DNA of 64,000 nucleotides from Piper betle (taxonomy: Eukaryota > Streptophyta > Magnoliopsida > Piperales > Piperaceae). The translations under genes were made by a program, and so were the position numbers. The first letter of the stretch is position 1. Each line of letters starts with the position of its first letter. Positions 45,756 through 57,348 of the stretch are shown here, one piece after another. The stretch spans positions 1-64,000 of the forward strand of contig JAURVB010004678.1 in the NCBI GenBank assembly GCA_033002965.1, in the 5' to 3' direction. The notes under the pieces were generated by a model. That model made no database searches and was not told the origin of the DNA. It saw only the letters and a list, made by a program, of their open reading frames with translations.

Positions 45756-48700
45756 TGTAGCACCCATTTTCAATTCACCTGCAAACCAAACCGAAATTGC
45801 TACTAGCGACCAAACCGTTCACTAATCCAATTGATTATGTGTAACACCTCAAATCCAGCCCATGCTCGTGAACCGAACCGGCATGTTATAGGCCCCGGTT
45901 AGGTCGGCTAACCCGAACCCAACTCGTACGGACCTAATCTCGGCGTCTTAAGATGAAGATACGACTCGTCATGTATGGATAAATTCGAAAATACAGCGGA
46001 CAGAAGTCTCACCTAAAAGTGCAATTAGGGTCCACCCTGTCAAAATAATATATACAAGTATATATGCATATATCAACAATTTCATTAACACACAATCTAA
46101 TATACTGTGCACTCTATTCATGTTTCACATTCTATTATGTCTTAACATGTAATCATGTCACATCATCATGTCTCAAGCATTTAATCAAACCATTCACTAT
46201 ATAATAACATCATAAACACAATATAATCACTCAATCGACTGACATGTGTGCAAGCGACAATAGTGCTCCTCAGTCCAAGCTGGCTCCTCAACTCGTGATT
46301 ATTACCAACATATAGTATAAAAACAAGTCAGTAACACAAGTGTTACTAGTCCGGAAAATAAAATAACTATAACAAACTGGCTATGAGAGCAAATTCTCAT
46401 ATGAAAGAAAACATCATATACTCCACGTGAACACTCTGAAGGGCACTACTGAGGAGCCACTGGGCTGCAGACCCGGTAGCATCCCGAACTTACTGATCTG
46501 CTGCTGCTGATGCCGCTCTCGGCATTTTCTTACTTCATTTTCTGGTCTCAAATCCTAAAGCCCTCTCCTCACCTCCATATTTCTCCTGGCCTTGAGCACG
46601 AAGGCCGAGTACTCTCAGGCAGTCGCCTTTAGTACCCTTTGAACCACAAGTCCGGACATGAGCTGTACGAAACAGTACCCGTAAACCTCCATGTTCTCCG
46701 GGTGTGATGAACTCAAATGTGGAGTTGTCAGGATCCCTCGGGAATGGAACAGTCTGCTGGCACTAATCCAGAGCCCGCTTTGACTGTCACGGCATCCGCT
46801 CATGGTACGTGTAGTCGGTTTCTCCATCTCCCGTCTCACTGAAAACGCGAAAACTATATATATATATATATATAGGGCTAGGTAGGTATTTATATAATAG
46901 ACCCGAAGGCAACTTGTGGTGTATCTTATTTTTGAAATCATCCTCGAGGGGCTATTAATCCGAAAATCTGTTCGGCTAGATGGCCCGAGTTAAGTGGGAT
47001 CCAATAAAATGAAACTTAACCCGTCCTGCAAATAATAAAACAAACATACAATAGAAGAGCATAAAATAGAGGCGAGTCCTAAACGGACCTGGTAGAAGCT
47101 CCAAGCATGTCATCGCGCCTAGGCGGCGAGCTCCTACCCCGTACCTACACATCAAAACTAAATACTAACGCCCGCTAACTAAATAATGCATCAAACTCAA
47201 CATGACCAATACACACTCACAATACAACCAACATCAATCAACAATCAAATAATCATAAATGTAAATAATCCTAACTCATCCTATTCATACCAATTTTATT
47301 ATGTTTTTCTAACTTATGTCGTGATCCCTTATCATGCTCTGACTCCATCTACCTCATTAGATCACTTACATTCATCCATTACCAATCAAATCATGCATAT
47401 CATTACTTCTTTCATGCTCGGACTTTTATCATGTCAATCAATCAATCTTATCATGTTGTGCTAACAATCATTAATTTTAAATAATCAAATCAGAGGTAAT
47501 TATACCTCTTGTCGTTGACAATTGGCGACTGCTAGGGTTTCGTCACGTGTCTCGAAACTCGAATTCGGCGCTCATATGCGTCCGAAGCTCGATCGGGTTC
47601 GACTAAATGAGCTCCGCAAAAGATTCAGTGAATTTCACCGAAACCGGTTTTCTAGCAACTTCGGGCGGTTTTCTGGTGGCTTCAGTAGTTTTCCGACAGC
47701 TCTCCGGCGATTTTCCAGCGACAATCACCGGTGGCGTCTACTGACTAGATAGGGGTCATATTGGGTATCATTGGAACCGTCTCGGTGAGCCCGATGCATC
47801 TACAATGTTGTCATGGCCAGTGGAGGTGGCAGCTCACCAAAAAATGGCAAAACAGAGCCGGCGGCGATGGGTGAGTCGATCCGGCCAGCCTGGGCGGCGA
47901 CGGCCTCTGCTCCGGTCAAGAAAGGTCGCTTGGTGGTCGAGGGTGTCGGGGACCACCCGATCCTAACAGCCACAGTCGCCAGTAGCAGAATCGACGACGC
48001 GACCGAAACGCAGCTGCGGTGCTAGGCACAGCGATTCTGACGTCACGGCAGCTTGGCGGTGGTCGGTGGTCGGGGTGCTCGAGGCGGCATGGCAACATCG
48101 AGGCAGGGCCTGGCGGCGACGATCGGCAGCAGGCCGGCATCGACGACGGCGGTGGCGACGTCAAGCAAAAGGGGCGGCGTCGGGGCAAGGGTTTGGGCGA
48201 GGAAGAAGAAAAGGTCGGGGGTGTTTGGTGGCAAACTCATAAATAAGACTTGACTCGTCTCCGGTTCGAGTCAAGAATAATAACTAAGTTGTATTAAATC
48301 CTAAAAAAATTGGGAAAAATCCCATAAAATCAAACAAATACCAAAACATCATAATGATATGCTCTAAAACTATCAACCCACCCAAATTGTCTGTTACGTG
48401 TCCTAATGCAGTAAACAGCCTAAAACTAATTCTACGATCCACTATATATAAAAATAAAAAATAATAACTGGCATACTCTCATATATTCTGATAACTCATT
48501 CTGTTCTGTTGTGTTCATGATGTTATCATCATATACTTGGGTACACATGACCCTCATAGCTCATACACGCGACTGGCGTCGGCTCAGTACACATGTTCTG
48601 AAACTGACTCGACTCGAAAATAACAGTCGAACCGACCGGTTCTGAATATAAAACCCTGACTCGAATCGTGGGTTTTACATTATGTTAAGCCAACCCATAT

Positions 48701-50618
48701 CTAACTTCGGCATCTCAAAATGATGTTGCAAGCACTCAATGCATGGATGAGATGCTTAGGCGATATCGTGGTTCTAGCTGCATGCTATGATATGCAATCA
48801 AGTTCAAAGAAATCAATCAACTAGCACAAGAGAACTAATTCTCCTATTAAAAGAAATCAATCTTATACTTCTCATAGAAACTCTTATAAGGGTGCTTATT
48901 AAGAAGCATGGTCATCGGCTTGACAGCGTCCCATTCTATCTCATCTCATTCGTTGGCACTTTAAAACTATCCCTTGCACAGGAAAATCAATTTCTGTTCT
49001 TTCATCCCTCTACATCCTCTATATCATTCTTAGCCCTGATCACAGAGGTCGAGTATTCTTAGGTATGCACCTTCAGTACCCTTTGAAACCACAAGTTTAG
49101 ACATGCACTGCATTGCTATACTCGTAATCCTCCACACTTCTCTAGGTTTAAGGAACTCAAAGGTGGAGTTGTCAGGATCCCTCAGGAATAAAACAACCCA
49201 CTCATCAATCCAAATCTCGCTTCGACTGGGACACACAATTGTTGGTTTCCCCTTGTCTCACATCTTACTGAAAAACTCGAGAAAACTACATGCACATAGG
49301 CCTGGGTAGGGATTATAATATAGTAGGACTAAAGGCATCATGATTTGGATCTTAGTTTTTAAAAACAAAGTCGAAGGACCTTATCCTCGAAGGATGTTAG
49401 TCCAAAAATTTATAGAACTAAATAGCCCGTGTGGAGTGGGATATGATAAATCTAGCACTAAACACGTTTGTTTATCTATTAAATCAAATCACAAGAGTAA
49501 AGGAGTAAAACTAAAATTCAGTCTTTAACAGACCTAGTAGAAGCTTAAATCATGTTCACACACCTAGGCAGCAAGATCCTACTATGTACCCATACATCAA
49601 AACTAAAAGTTGATGCTAGCAATGATGCATTTACATATCATATATCACACGCACATCAAAACACTCATCACATCAAGTCACACACACCAATCCTTATCAA
49701 TATTTCTAAGCTGTGTTGCATTTGATTAACAATTCATACTTAATTTACATTATTAATTCCTTAGTATTTATTTTAATACAATTCAAATCACACAATTTAT
49801 TTTTTTATTTACAATAAAAATATTTATCGCATCAATTAACCAAATCCTATCATGTTGTGCTAATAATTATTATTTTTTAAGTAATTAAATCGGAGTTTAT
49901 TATACTTCGCATCATCGGCAATCGGTAACGACTAGAGTTTCTTACGCAGTTCAAAACTCGAATTCAGCACTTGGTGGCATTTGAAGTTCGATCGACACTG
50001 GGATGTGCAATGCTAGGGCACGGCTTCGAGGTGTTGTGGAGGTTGAGCGGCCACGGGAAGGTTAGGGACAGCACGGCAATGACTAGGCAACAATGCGGGG
50101 GTCGTGGGGCGTCAACGACAACAAGGGGCAACACAAAGGGTGAGGGAGGGAGAATGGTCGGGGAAGGGTTTTGAGGTAATTTTATAATTAAAAGTTGACT
50201 TTGTTCCTACTCAAGTCAAAATAATAACTAACTCCTAACAAATTAAAAAAACCCAAAAAATATGAAAAAATCTCATAAAATATGATACACACCATAATAT
50301 CAAAATGAGATATTTATGACTAATAACTCATCCAAACTACTATACAATGCGCTCTAATACATTATTTGGCCTAAAAATAATTTTTTGACTAAATAAATAA
50401 AAAAATAATTGCAAGTTTTTATATGCTCTGATAAGTCACTTCTCATCATTTTTTTGATTTTATCATCATATATTCAGAAATATTTAACCTTTATCACTTA
50501 TAACGTATGATTGGCCTCAATTAGCACACAAGTCATAAAATTGATTCGAGTCGAACCGATAATTAAACCGACTAATTTATTAATGTAAAACTCTAACTTA
50601 AATCACTGGTTTTATACA
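45756..50618 (-). repeat. LTR E2, interrupted by solo LTR D
   Basis: Plus strand 'TGTAGCACCC' at 45756 to 'GTTTTATACA' at 50618. After removing D and one TSD copy it is 2.0 kb, about 0.8 kb shorter than A and D. Much of the missing length is in the GC-rich segment (compare 49960-50170 with 12500-13080). The module is near 50190-50218. Confidence 0.8.
45840..48679 (-). mobile_element. Solo LTR D, 2.84 kb
   Basis: Plus-strand ends 'TGTAACACCTC' and 'GGGTTTTACA', with perfect TSD TTATG at 45835-45839 and 48680-48684. The E2 sequence reads straight across when D is removed ('..ccaattgattatg' then '..ttaagccaaccc'). It is very similar to B. Module at 48248-48275. Confidence 0.9.
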
Positions 50619-50869
50619 CACCATAGATAAAATATTTTGTACCTTTTGGAAAATGCTTATATATTTTACAAAAGTGGCGTACTCTTGAGAATGTATTTGA
50701 TGGTACGTTAGAAGACCGATTATTATCGTGTTTAGCTCCGATCGTGTCTGAATCAAACAAGGTGTACATCCCCAAAATACCCCCGACGATTTGCAACACT
50801 AAAGAGGGCACGATCCTTCGTGTCCTTCCCTCTAGGGTTCGGTAGGAGAGAAGGGGGAGAGGTTTGGCC
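50619..50869 (+). promoter_or_regulatory. Short upstream region of the small basic gene
   Basis: Only 250 bp separate the end of LTR E2 from the ATG at 50870, so the promoter may use LTR sequence. The last 60 bp are purine-rich leader (ggtaggagagaagggggaga). No clear TATA box. Confidence 0.4.
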
Positions 50870-52247
50870 ATGGCGAAGTTCAACGTGGTGCAGAAGCAGC
50901 GGCGCCAGAAGCTGGCGGAGATGAAGCGGTCCGCCCACGGAGACCCCATTACCCGCAAGCTCAAGTCCAAGCCCCAGCCCTCCTCCCTCTCTGGCAAGCG
51001 CAAGCAAAAGCTCTTCAAAAAATGGCGCCGAGTAACTAATCTTAGCCCCTTCCCTTCTTCTTTCTTTTTTTTGTTGGGGTGTTTAGGTTTGATTCGATGG
51101 TTTTGGGGTTTTGATTCGACTGTTTGCGCGTGATTGTGGTTTTGTTGGTAGGAGCAAAAAGAGGGCTTGGAGCATGGCCTGGACACAATGGAAGACATTG
51201 AGATGGCTGTTGCAGGTGGTAAATTTTATTTTATTTCTTTTTATTTTAAGAAAATTCTACAGTAATTTGGAGGTAATGATAATATAATGAACTGCAAGGA
51301 AGAAATGGGGTGAATTTTGGGGAAAAGAGGGACAAAATACCAAGGCTTGGGGAAAGACGATAAATCGGGAAGATGATGGAACTATTTTTAGCACGCATTT
51401 GTTTTTTTTTTATTTGTTTGCCCACTGCTTAATTTTGCTTCATATTTGATACTGTGCATGGTGTATATTGTAAAAAGGAGGCCTGTTCTTGGTTAATTTA
51501 GAGGGTCTGATAAACAATAACTTCATCTGCTTCTTCTTTGCCTTGTGATATTTTCATAGGAGGAAGCTTAGTACCTGCTGTTGCTGATATAAGGATATCA
51601 ACAACTTTTAAATCTTGCCACCAATTTAAATCATATGGTTGTGATTATTACATAGGAGTATCAGTAGCTGCTGATACTAATTATTTTCTTTTCATAATGT
51701 GTGCTTTTACAATGATTATTTGTAATTCCGCAAACCTGGTGTTTCTAAAGCTTGTCATTAAGCTTGTTGCTGCAGCTTCGAGTAGCATGTTCTACCATAG
51801 GAATACTAGAATTTAATGCTATGTATTTGGTTTTTCCTGTACTTGTTAATTTTTTGTTCTGTTGTCTCTGGCTTTTTGGAAACTTTTTGTCATGTCAGTA
51901 AAAACCATATTTGGTGTCTGCAAAATCTTATATACTTAAATCTGCCATTTAGGGACTTCACATGATAGTACCGGTGCTTCTCATGATTTGAAGAAGAAAG
52001 CGCCTGTGAAAATTCATTTGAAGAAGGGCGGGAGGCTGAGGATAAAGAAGCTAAGGAATAAAGGTGCGCTGAGTCACTCTTCTTCCTCTTCTTCGTTTGT
52101 ATCTCTTCTCCATAGGCTGCGTCACGTTTTAAATCTTGCCACCAATTCATTTTTAGCGGCTGTTTTTCTTGTGTCACAGAAAAAAACAAGGGAGGGAAGA
52201 ATAATCGACCTCCGACATCTGCAGAAATCGACGCCATGGTAGAGTGA
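50870..52247 (+). CDS. Small Lys/Arg-rich conserved plant protein, function unknown
   Basis: Four exons: 50870-51031, 51152-51215, 51953-52063 and 52180-52247; GT-AG junctions, phases agree, 134 residues, stop TGA. Start 'MAKFNVVQKQRRQKLAEMK' in an ATG with a purine-rich leader. The N-terminal half is strongly basic ('SLSGKRKQKLFKKWRR', a likely nuclear/nucleolar signal), followed by an acidic helix 'LEHGLDTMEDIEMAVA' and a second basic block 'KKGGRLRIKKLRNKE', ending 'PTSAEIDAMVE'. I believe similar proteins exist across land plants without assigned function. Composition suggests an RNA- or ribosome-assembly-associated nucleolar protein, but that is inference only. Confidence 0.78.
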
Positions 52248-54358
52248 CAACAAAGGTTTAGCCTCTCAACTCGCCTAGTTATGTGTTTCGGGAAGCCAAT
52301 TTTTACTAGGCGGCTGCTTTTACTTTGGATAACCCCGATGTGATATGGTGGAATATGGACTATAACTTGCATATATACCTGTCTTGCTGGTTTTTTTCCT
52401 TTGTTTTCGGTTGCCTTGGATGTGTACACTTTTGAAGGCCACAAGCATTAAGAAGAAATGCATTGGGGGCAGATTATTACTTTTGCAGACGAATTTTGTA
52501 TCTTGGGTTGCATATTGTTCAATCGATCATTGATTACAACGATATAGTTTAAAAAAAATAATGACATTTTCTTCTTTAGAAATCCTAGTAAAGGCAACTG
52601 CACAACTTTTAATCCACTACTTTGTCCAAAATGTGTTGAGTGTAGGAACTGAGGATTTTTGTTCTTAAATTTTATCTTGTCGTAAATGGGAGCTAGTAAA
52701 ATTGCAATCTAATTTGTGTTGGTAAATTTGGGCTGTAAATTTTTATTAACAAGTTATTGAGATTAGTTTTTTATAAGTTGTTGACGTTATGGTAAAAAAA
52801 ATATTAGTTAGAAGACAGAATTTATGTACGCATGCCGTCGGTCTACAACAGTGTCTTATTCCTTTCCTACATACAAACTTATGCGTATAGTTGTCACTTC
52901 TGTCTTCTCCTCCACCGCTTTACAATATCCATAAAATACGAAGCCCGATGATCTTCCATGAAGTTGTAAGAGTGCTGGACAACCTTTCCTCCATTTGAGA
53001 ATGCTCATCCTCGCCTACCGTCCCTCCTGTACTTGGTGATATAGGCAATTATTACTTTTAAAAGGAAAAAATACTTGTTTAGGTTACGCGGAATCATGAT
53101 TAATGATGATGAGACTGTTTTTGTTTAATGGTAAGTAATGAAGTACTCCAAAATATATAAGAATTCTCAAGTGGAAGCGCCGAAAGCAGTTCAGCTTTTG
53201 TTTTCGTCTGCTGGGCGGGTTGCATGTGGCGCCTCCAGTTTCTTCTTCATTAAACAAGTATCGAGTAGCCGTGGAGCAGAACAGTTGATTGGGTCGTCAT
53301 GAATACGTCGGCCCTTGAGGGGGATAATCGCCGCCTTCATCGCCTAACAAATCTTTTTCTTGCCTTCCTCACAGTGATGGATAAGATCCAAAAAAATGTA
53401 GAAAACTACAATAATCTTTTAAGCTATTGGATACAGCTGGGGCACTAAGCCTATTATGTTCACGTAAAAGCGTTGACAAACTCAAGTTGTTACCCAGTGT
53501 AATTACCCAATTAGAACCATGTAGTGCAGGTCCATCTCCATTTTGTGTTGGGCTTTGGGCTTATTAAATCTGCTTAGAACTAAAAAGTCACCCCTAACCT
53601 GCAGGAGAAAGAGGTAGTAACAGTAGAAAGGAAGCTCTTTCTTCACCTGGGGGTGCTGTATTACAAAATCATGCTTCCATTATCTATGTAATAATACCAT
53701 ACTACGTTTTTTTTCCAAGCAACGTTGCAAAGGCCTACCAAGGATGAATATTGTTTCTGGTAAAATGCTTTTAAAATCAGTGGAAGGAAGGTCTTGTGAA
53801 CTGGGAAATCAGTTAGAGCAGTTTTTTTTCCCTGTTGTAGACAATTACATTCTTGGTTGGTGGTGGTGTAACGGTGTTGGTTGTTTCCATTTGCCCCATT
53901 TGTTTTCAGAAGTTCAGACTCCATCACTTCCTATTTCCCAATCCCAATTTCAACATCTCCACTGCAGAAAGAAAGGCTTTGTTCCAAAGCATTCACGATG
54001 GGACCTAGATTTTTCATGCATCATCACCTTGTTTCTCTATCTCCTTCTTGGTCCTTCCTCCTTCCCACTTTCATCCCAAAGCCTTTCACATTGTAGTAGT
54101 AATCCAAAGATCACCAAAGACCCAACCTTTCCAAAGCAAGCACCTTTCCTTCCACCACCCACATTCTCTGCATTGATCACCTCCAGCATCTCCCACGGCT
54201 GACCAACAACACCTTCATAAAAAAACAAAGAAAAGGTAAAGCAAAATCAAAGAATAATACCTTCCTCACTCCACCTTCAACACCATTTCTCAACTTTTTT
54301 TTTTTGGTTTTCTTGCAGATTTTTTGGTTTGTGAGAAGTCTTGGGCTTTGTCATTGCC
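52248..54358. other. Intergenic, with leader region of the OSCA-like pseudogene at right
   Basis: 52250-53600 shows no gene. About 53880-54230 is C/T-rich with many 'ccttcc/caccttt' runs and looks like a plant 5' UTR. A donor (aaaag|gtaaag, near 54236) and an acceptor (tttcttgcag, ends 54318) suggest a leader intron just before the ATG at 54359. Open frames in this stretch are low-complexity. Confidence 0.45.
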
Positions 54359-54671
54359 ATGGCTTCTTTGGAGGTATTGGAGTGTCGGCATTCATCAACA
54401 TCCTCACGGCCTTCGGCTTCCTCCTCGCCTACGCCATCCTCCGACTGCAGCCGGTGAATGACAGGGTCTACTTCCCCAAATGGTAGCTCGCTGGCCCCCT
54501 CTCCAGCTCACAGGGCTCCGGCAACGCCCTGGGCAGGTTCGTCAACCTAAACCTCCGGACGTACTTCACCTTCCTCAACTGGATGCCGGCGGCGATGAGG
54601 ATGAGTGAGAACCAGATCATCGAGCATGCCGGTGTGGATTCAGCTGTGTATCTCCGGATTTACATACTCGG
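54359..54671 (+). pseudogene. First exon of an OSCA/CSC1-like hyperosmolality-gated Ca2+ channel gene, broken
   Basis: OSCA/CSC1 channels open under osmotic or mechanical stress (known). After ATG 'MASLE' the frame is lost: one base is missing at about 54374, and the family sequence continues in the next frame as 'IGVSAFINILTAFGFLLAY', 'LRLQPVNDRVYFPKW'. A TAG stop (54484-54486) replaces the residue after 'FPKW', and the rest runs on as 'FVNLNLRTYFTFLNWMP' and 'HAGVDSAVYLRIYILG', ending at a plausible donor near 54671. No second exon (the family continues with further helices) is visible up to 56 kb. A dead fragment is the best reading; a one-base assembly error could explain the frameshift but not the stop and the missing exons. 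Confidence 0.8.
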
Positions 54672-54699
54672 GTCTGTGAGAAAGCTCGTCTTTATCATG

Positions 54700-55445
54700 A
54701 CATTCTATCGATCTGGATACATGATGATTAGCTTGTTTTTTCCTTGTTCATTACTAGAATTAGTCTTCTTCTTGCACAAAATCGGGTATTTGGTTTCTCC
54801 AGTTCTATCGCTTGTCATCCAATTTGATTCTAAGTTCTTCTTCTGATGGTGGTTTGTGCTTCTCATTCAATTCTATAGCTGCCTTTTTGATCTGTGAGTG
54901 ATGTAGTTTTTTTGAATTTGAGAACATGGAGAGCTTGTTTGAGTATCTCTAAGAACTGTAATTAATGAAGGCCTGTGGAAATGAAAATGTTATTTTGTCT
55001 GTTTGTGATCTGGTTTATAGATTCTGTTCGGTTTGGATTCTGTTGTTCATCTCCGGAGTTACAAACGGTATTATGCAATAATTTTTTATATTTATCATCA
55101 ATCAATCTGGGTGCATGGGCTACTGGCTTTTTGCTTGTTCTGAACTTGAACCAGTTTTCTTATTACTCAAAATTGAATTCTAGGTCCGCAATTTGTATCT
55201 AAGTTCTTCTGTTGATTGTTTCTACTGAATTCTCGATAGAGAACAGCTATTTGTTTTTTCTTGAACTTGAACTGGTCTTGTTCTTATATAAAATTGGATA
55301 TTTGGTTTTGTCAGTTCTAGTGTTCGTTCCGCAAATTGATCATCAATTCTATAACAGCGGGAAGAACTCAGATGGTGGAGGCCTTTTTTATTCACAGTGA
55401 TATAGTCTTCTGAACTTGTTAAACTTTGCGGAGCTTATTTAAGTC
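54700..55445. repeat. Diverged local repeats in intron-like sequence
   Basis: T-rich sequence with three loosely similar segments (near 54728, 55110 and 55236) sharing 'cttgttc', 'aaaat(t/c)gg(g/a)tatttggtt' and 'cagttcta'. Probably the old first intron of the OSCA-like gene with internal duplications. Confidence 0.4.
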
Positions 55446-55889
55446 GTTTAAGAGAGCAATAATTACACGTGTTATATTATTGTTGAAGTAAATATTTAAT
55501 AATTTATTTTTTTAATATTTTAAATTTTTATCGCTCAAATCCCGTTATGGATATATGTCTAAAAAAATATTAATTTACCCATGTTGTGACCATAGACTAT
55601 TTACCTGTCCGCGTATTAAGCCTTAAAACAGTTTGTTTACACGTGACAAAAAGTGTTAAAATAAATATTTAATGATTTTTTTCTTATTAACTTGAACTTT
55701 TGGACCAAGTGATTATCGTTTAAAATTTACAATTATAAATGTGATTTTGTTCTCTTGTGATCTTGGTTATTGCCTTTGGGTTTGTATTGTTCGAATGCTA
55801 ACAATCCGATCCACATGTGAAATTATCCCCAAGTAGATACGTAGTTTTCAACGACATCAACACGCTTTTAATATAATTGTACGTTGAAT

Positions 55890-56461
55890 TATTAATTTTT
55901 TAGGTAAATTAACAATTGATAGTGATTATATGTGTTTTGGATTGTTGTGTGTTTGTTTACAATGTAGCATATTATAATGTGTTTCATGATGAAATGATAA
56001 TAATCTTTGTGAAATGATAAATGACTGTGATAGATATGATGAATAGAGGGGTCAAGACCCCAATTTATGTCTTTGATGTTATTAATGCAAAAACTATGAT
56101 ATGACATGAAATGAAAGAATTTTGTATGGTGCGGTGATATATGTTTATATATTATTGTTTTGACAAATTGGCCCCTTATTACACTTTTAAAGAAAATTTT
56201 GTCCATTTTTTCAATTTTTAATTTAGAATTTTCTATAATATATCATAATTGAAGTGATTTTGAATCCGATCATTTACCACAACATTCAAGTAAAACATGC
56301 TAGGTTCTGAGCATTCCATACATGCATGATAAAATTTATCTTCCATTTTAAAACGCCGAGAGTAGATCCATTTGGGTTAAATTTCAGTTGACTGGCTTAA
56401 TTGGGTAACTCGTAACATTCTAATTCAGTTCAAGAGTGAAGTGGATTTGAAGTGTTATACA
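55890..56461 (+). mobile_element. 3' end of an old long LTR
   Basis: Matches the last 550 bp of LTR C: 'ttggccccttattacactttta' near 56166, 'tcttccattttaaaacgccgag' near 56339, and the closing 'ggatttgaagtgttata' ending about 56458. The 5' part is missing. The unclassified element begins immediately after. Confidence 0.65.
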
Positions 56462-57312
56462 CGGGCTGGATGAACAGGTCGCGAGCACGTGGACGCTGTC
56501 ATGGGCAAGCGGATAGACGGAACTATGTGGACACAAACTGGGCAGCGGACACCAAATGGGCCGCCGGTGCCATCACCGAAAAATGCCAACGATGACGACA
56601 AGTCGCAATCGACAGAGGATGACGAAGGGGTTGGCAATGGTGACCGACGGTGTTTGGCCACCAGTTGGCCTGAAAACAATCCAAAAGTAGCAAAATCGTC
56701 GAGGGTATGATGACGTTGCCAGCAGTGATTGCGGGCACGACGGTGGTTGAAGGTGGTCTCAAAAGTTCAGCCTCAGCAAGGGGAAATCATCTGGAATGAT
56801 GGTCAGCAGTGCCCAGCCGAAAAATGGCTGTAAAGTGACGAAAATGCCAAAGGGGAAGTGCAAGTCACTAGCAACAATCGCAGCCATAGCGGAGGCAAAG
56901 CTGGTATCAAATTATAGATCTCAACAAAGAGAATCGATTAGGGTGGTCAGCCTCGCCAAAGGGGGCTTGTTAGTGCTGAAAAATGGCCTAAAAGGCTGTG
57001 GTGGAAACCGGAGAAAAAACATTGTATCCAATGGCCAATGAGGTGGCACTAGTGTTGGAGCTGGGCCTGGATCAATAACCGGCCACGAGTTGGTCACGAT
57101 GGTGCCACTCTAGTGGTTGGAGGGTGACCAAAGTCTCACCGGCAACAAGCAGAAGTGGCAGTGGTGCTAATAGTGAAAATATTCTCAAGAAAATCTCTTG
57201 AAATTTGGTTAGCCAATGCTAGGACTGACGTGGACCGTCTAGATCTTACCATGTGGCACAATTTGCACGTCCAACAACTCGTGGGCCTAGTAGGGTCTAC
57301 CTAAGGTATATG

Positions 57313-57348
<36 letters not shown>

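Larger units (their letters stand above)
44620..50618 (-). mobile_element. Deleted long-LTR retrotransposon E with D inserted in its LTR
   Basis: Minus-strand element. The 5' LTR (E2) spans 45756-50618 apart from D. A primer-binding site (45740-45751) and about 740 bp of internal sequence follow, then a fragment of the 3' LTR (44620 to about 45000) matching only the last 380 bp of the LTR. Most of the internal region (gag core, pol) and most of the 3' LTR are deleted. It resembles LTR A more than C ('accgttcgttaatctact..attcggttaa'). Confidence 0.75.
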
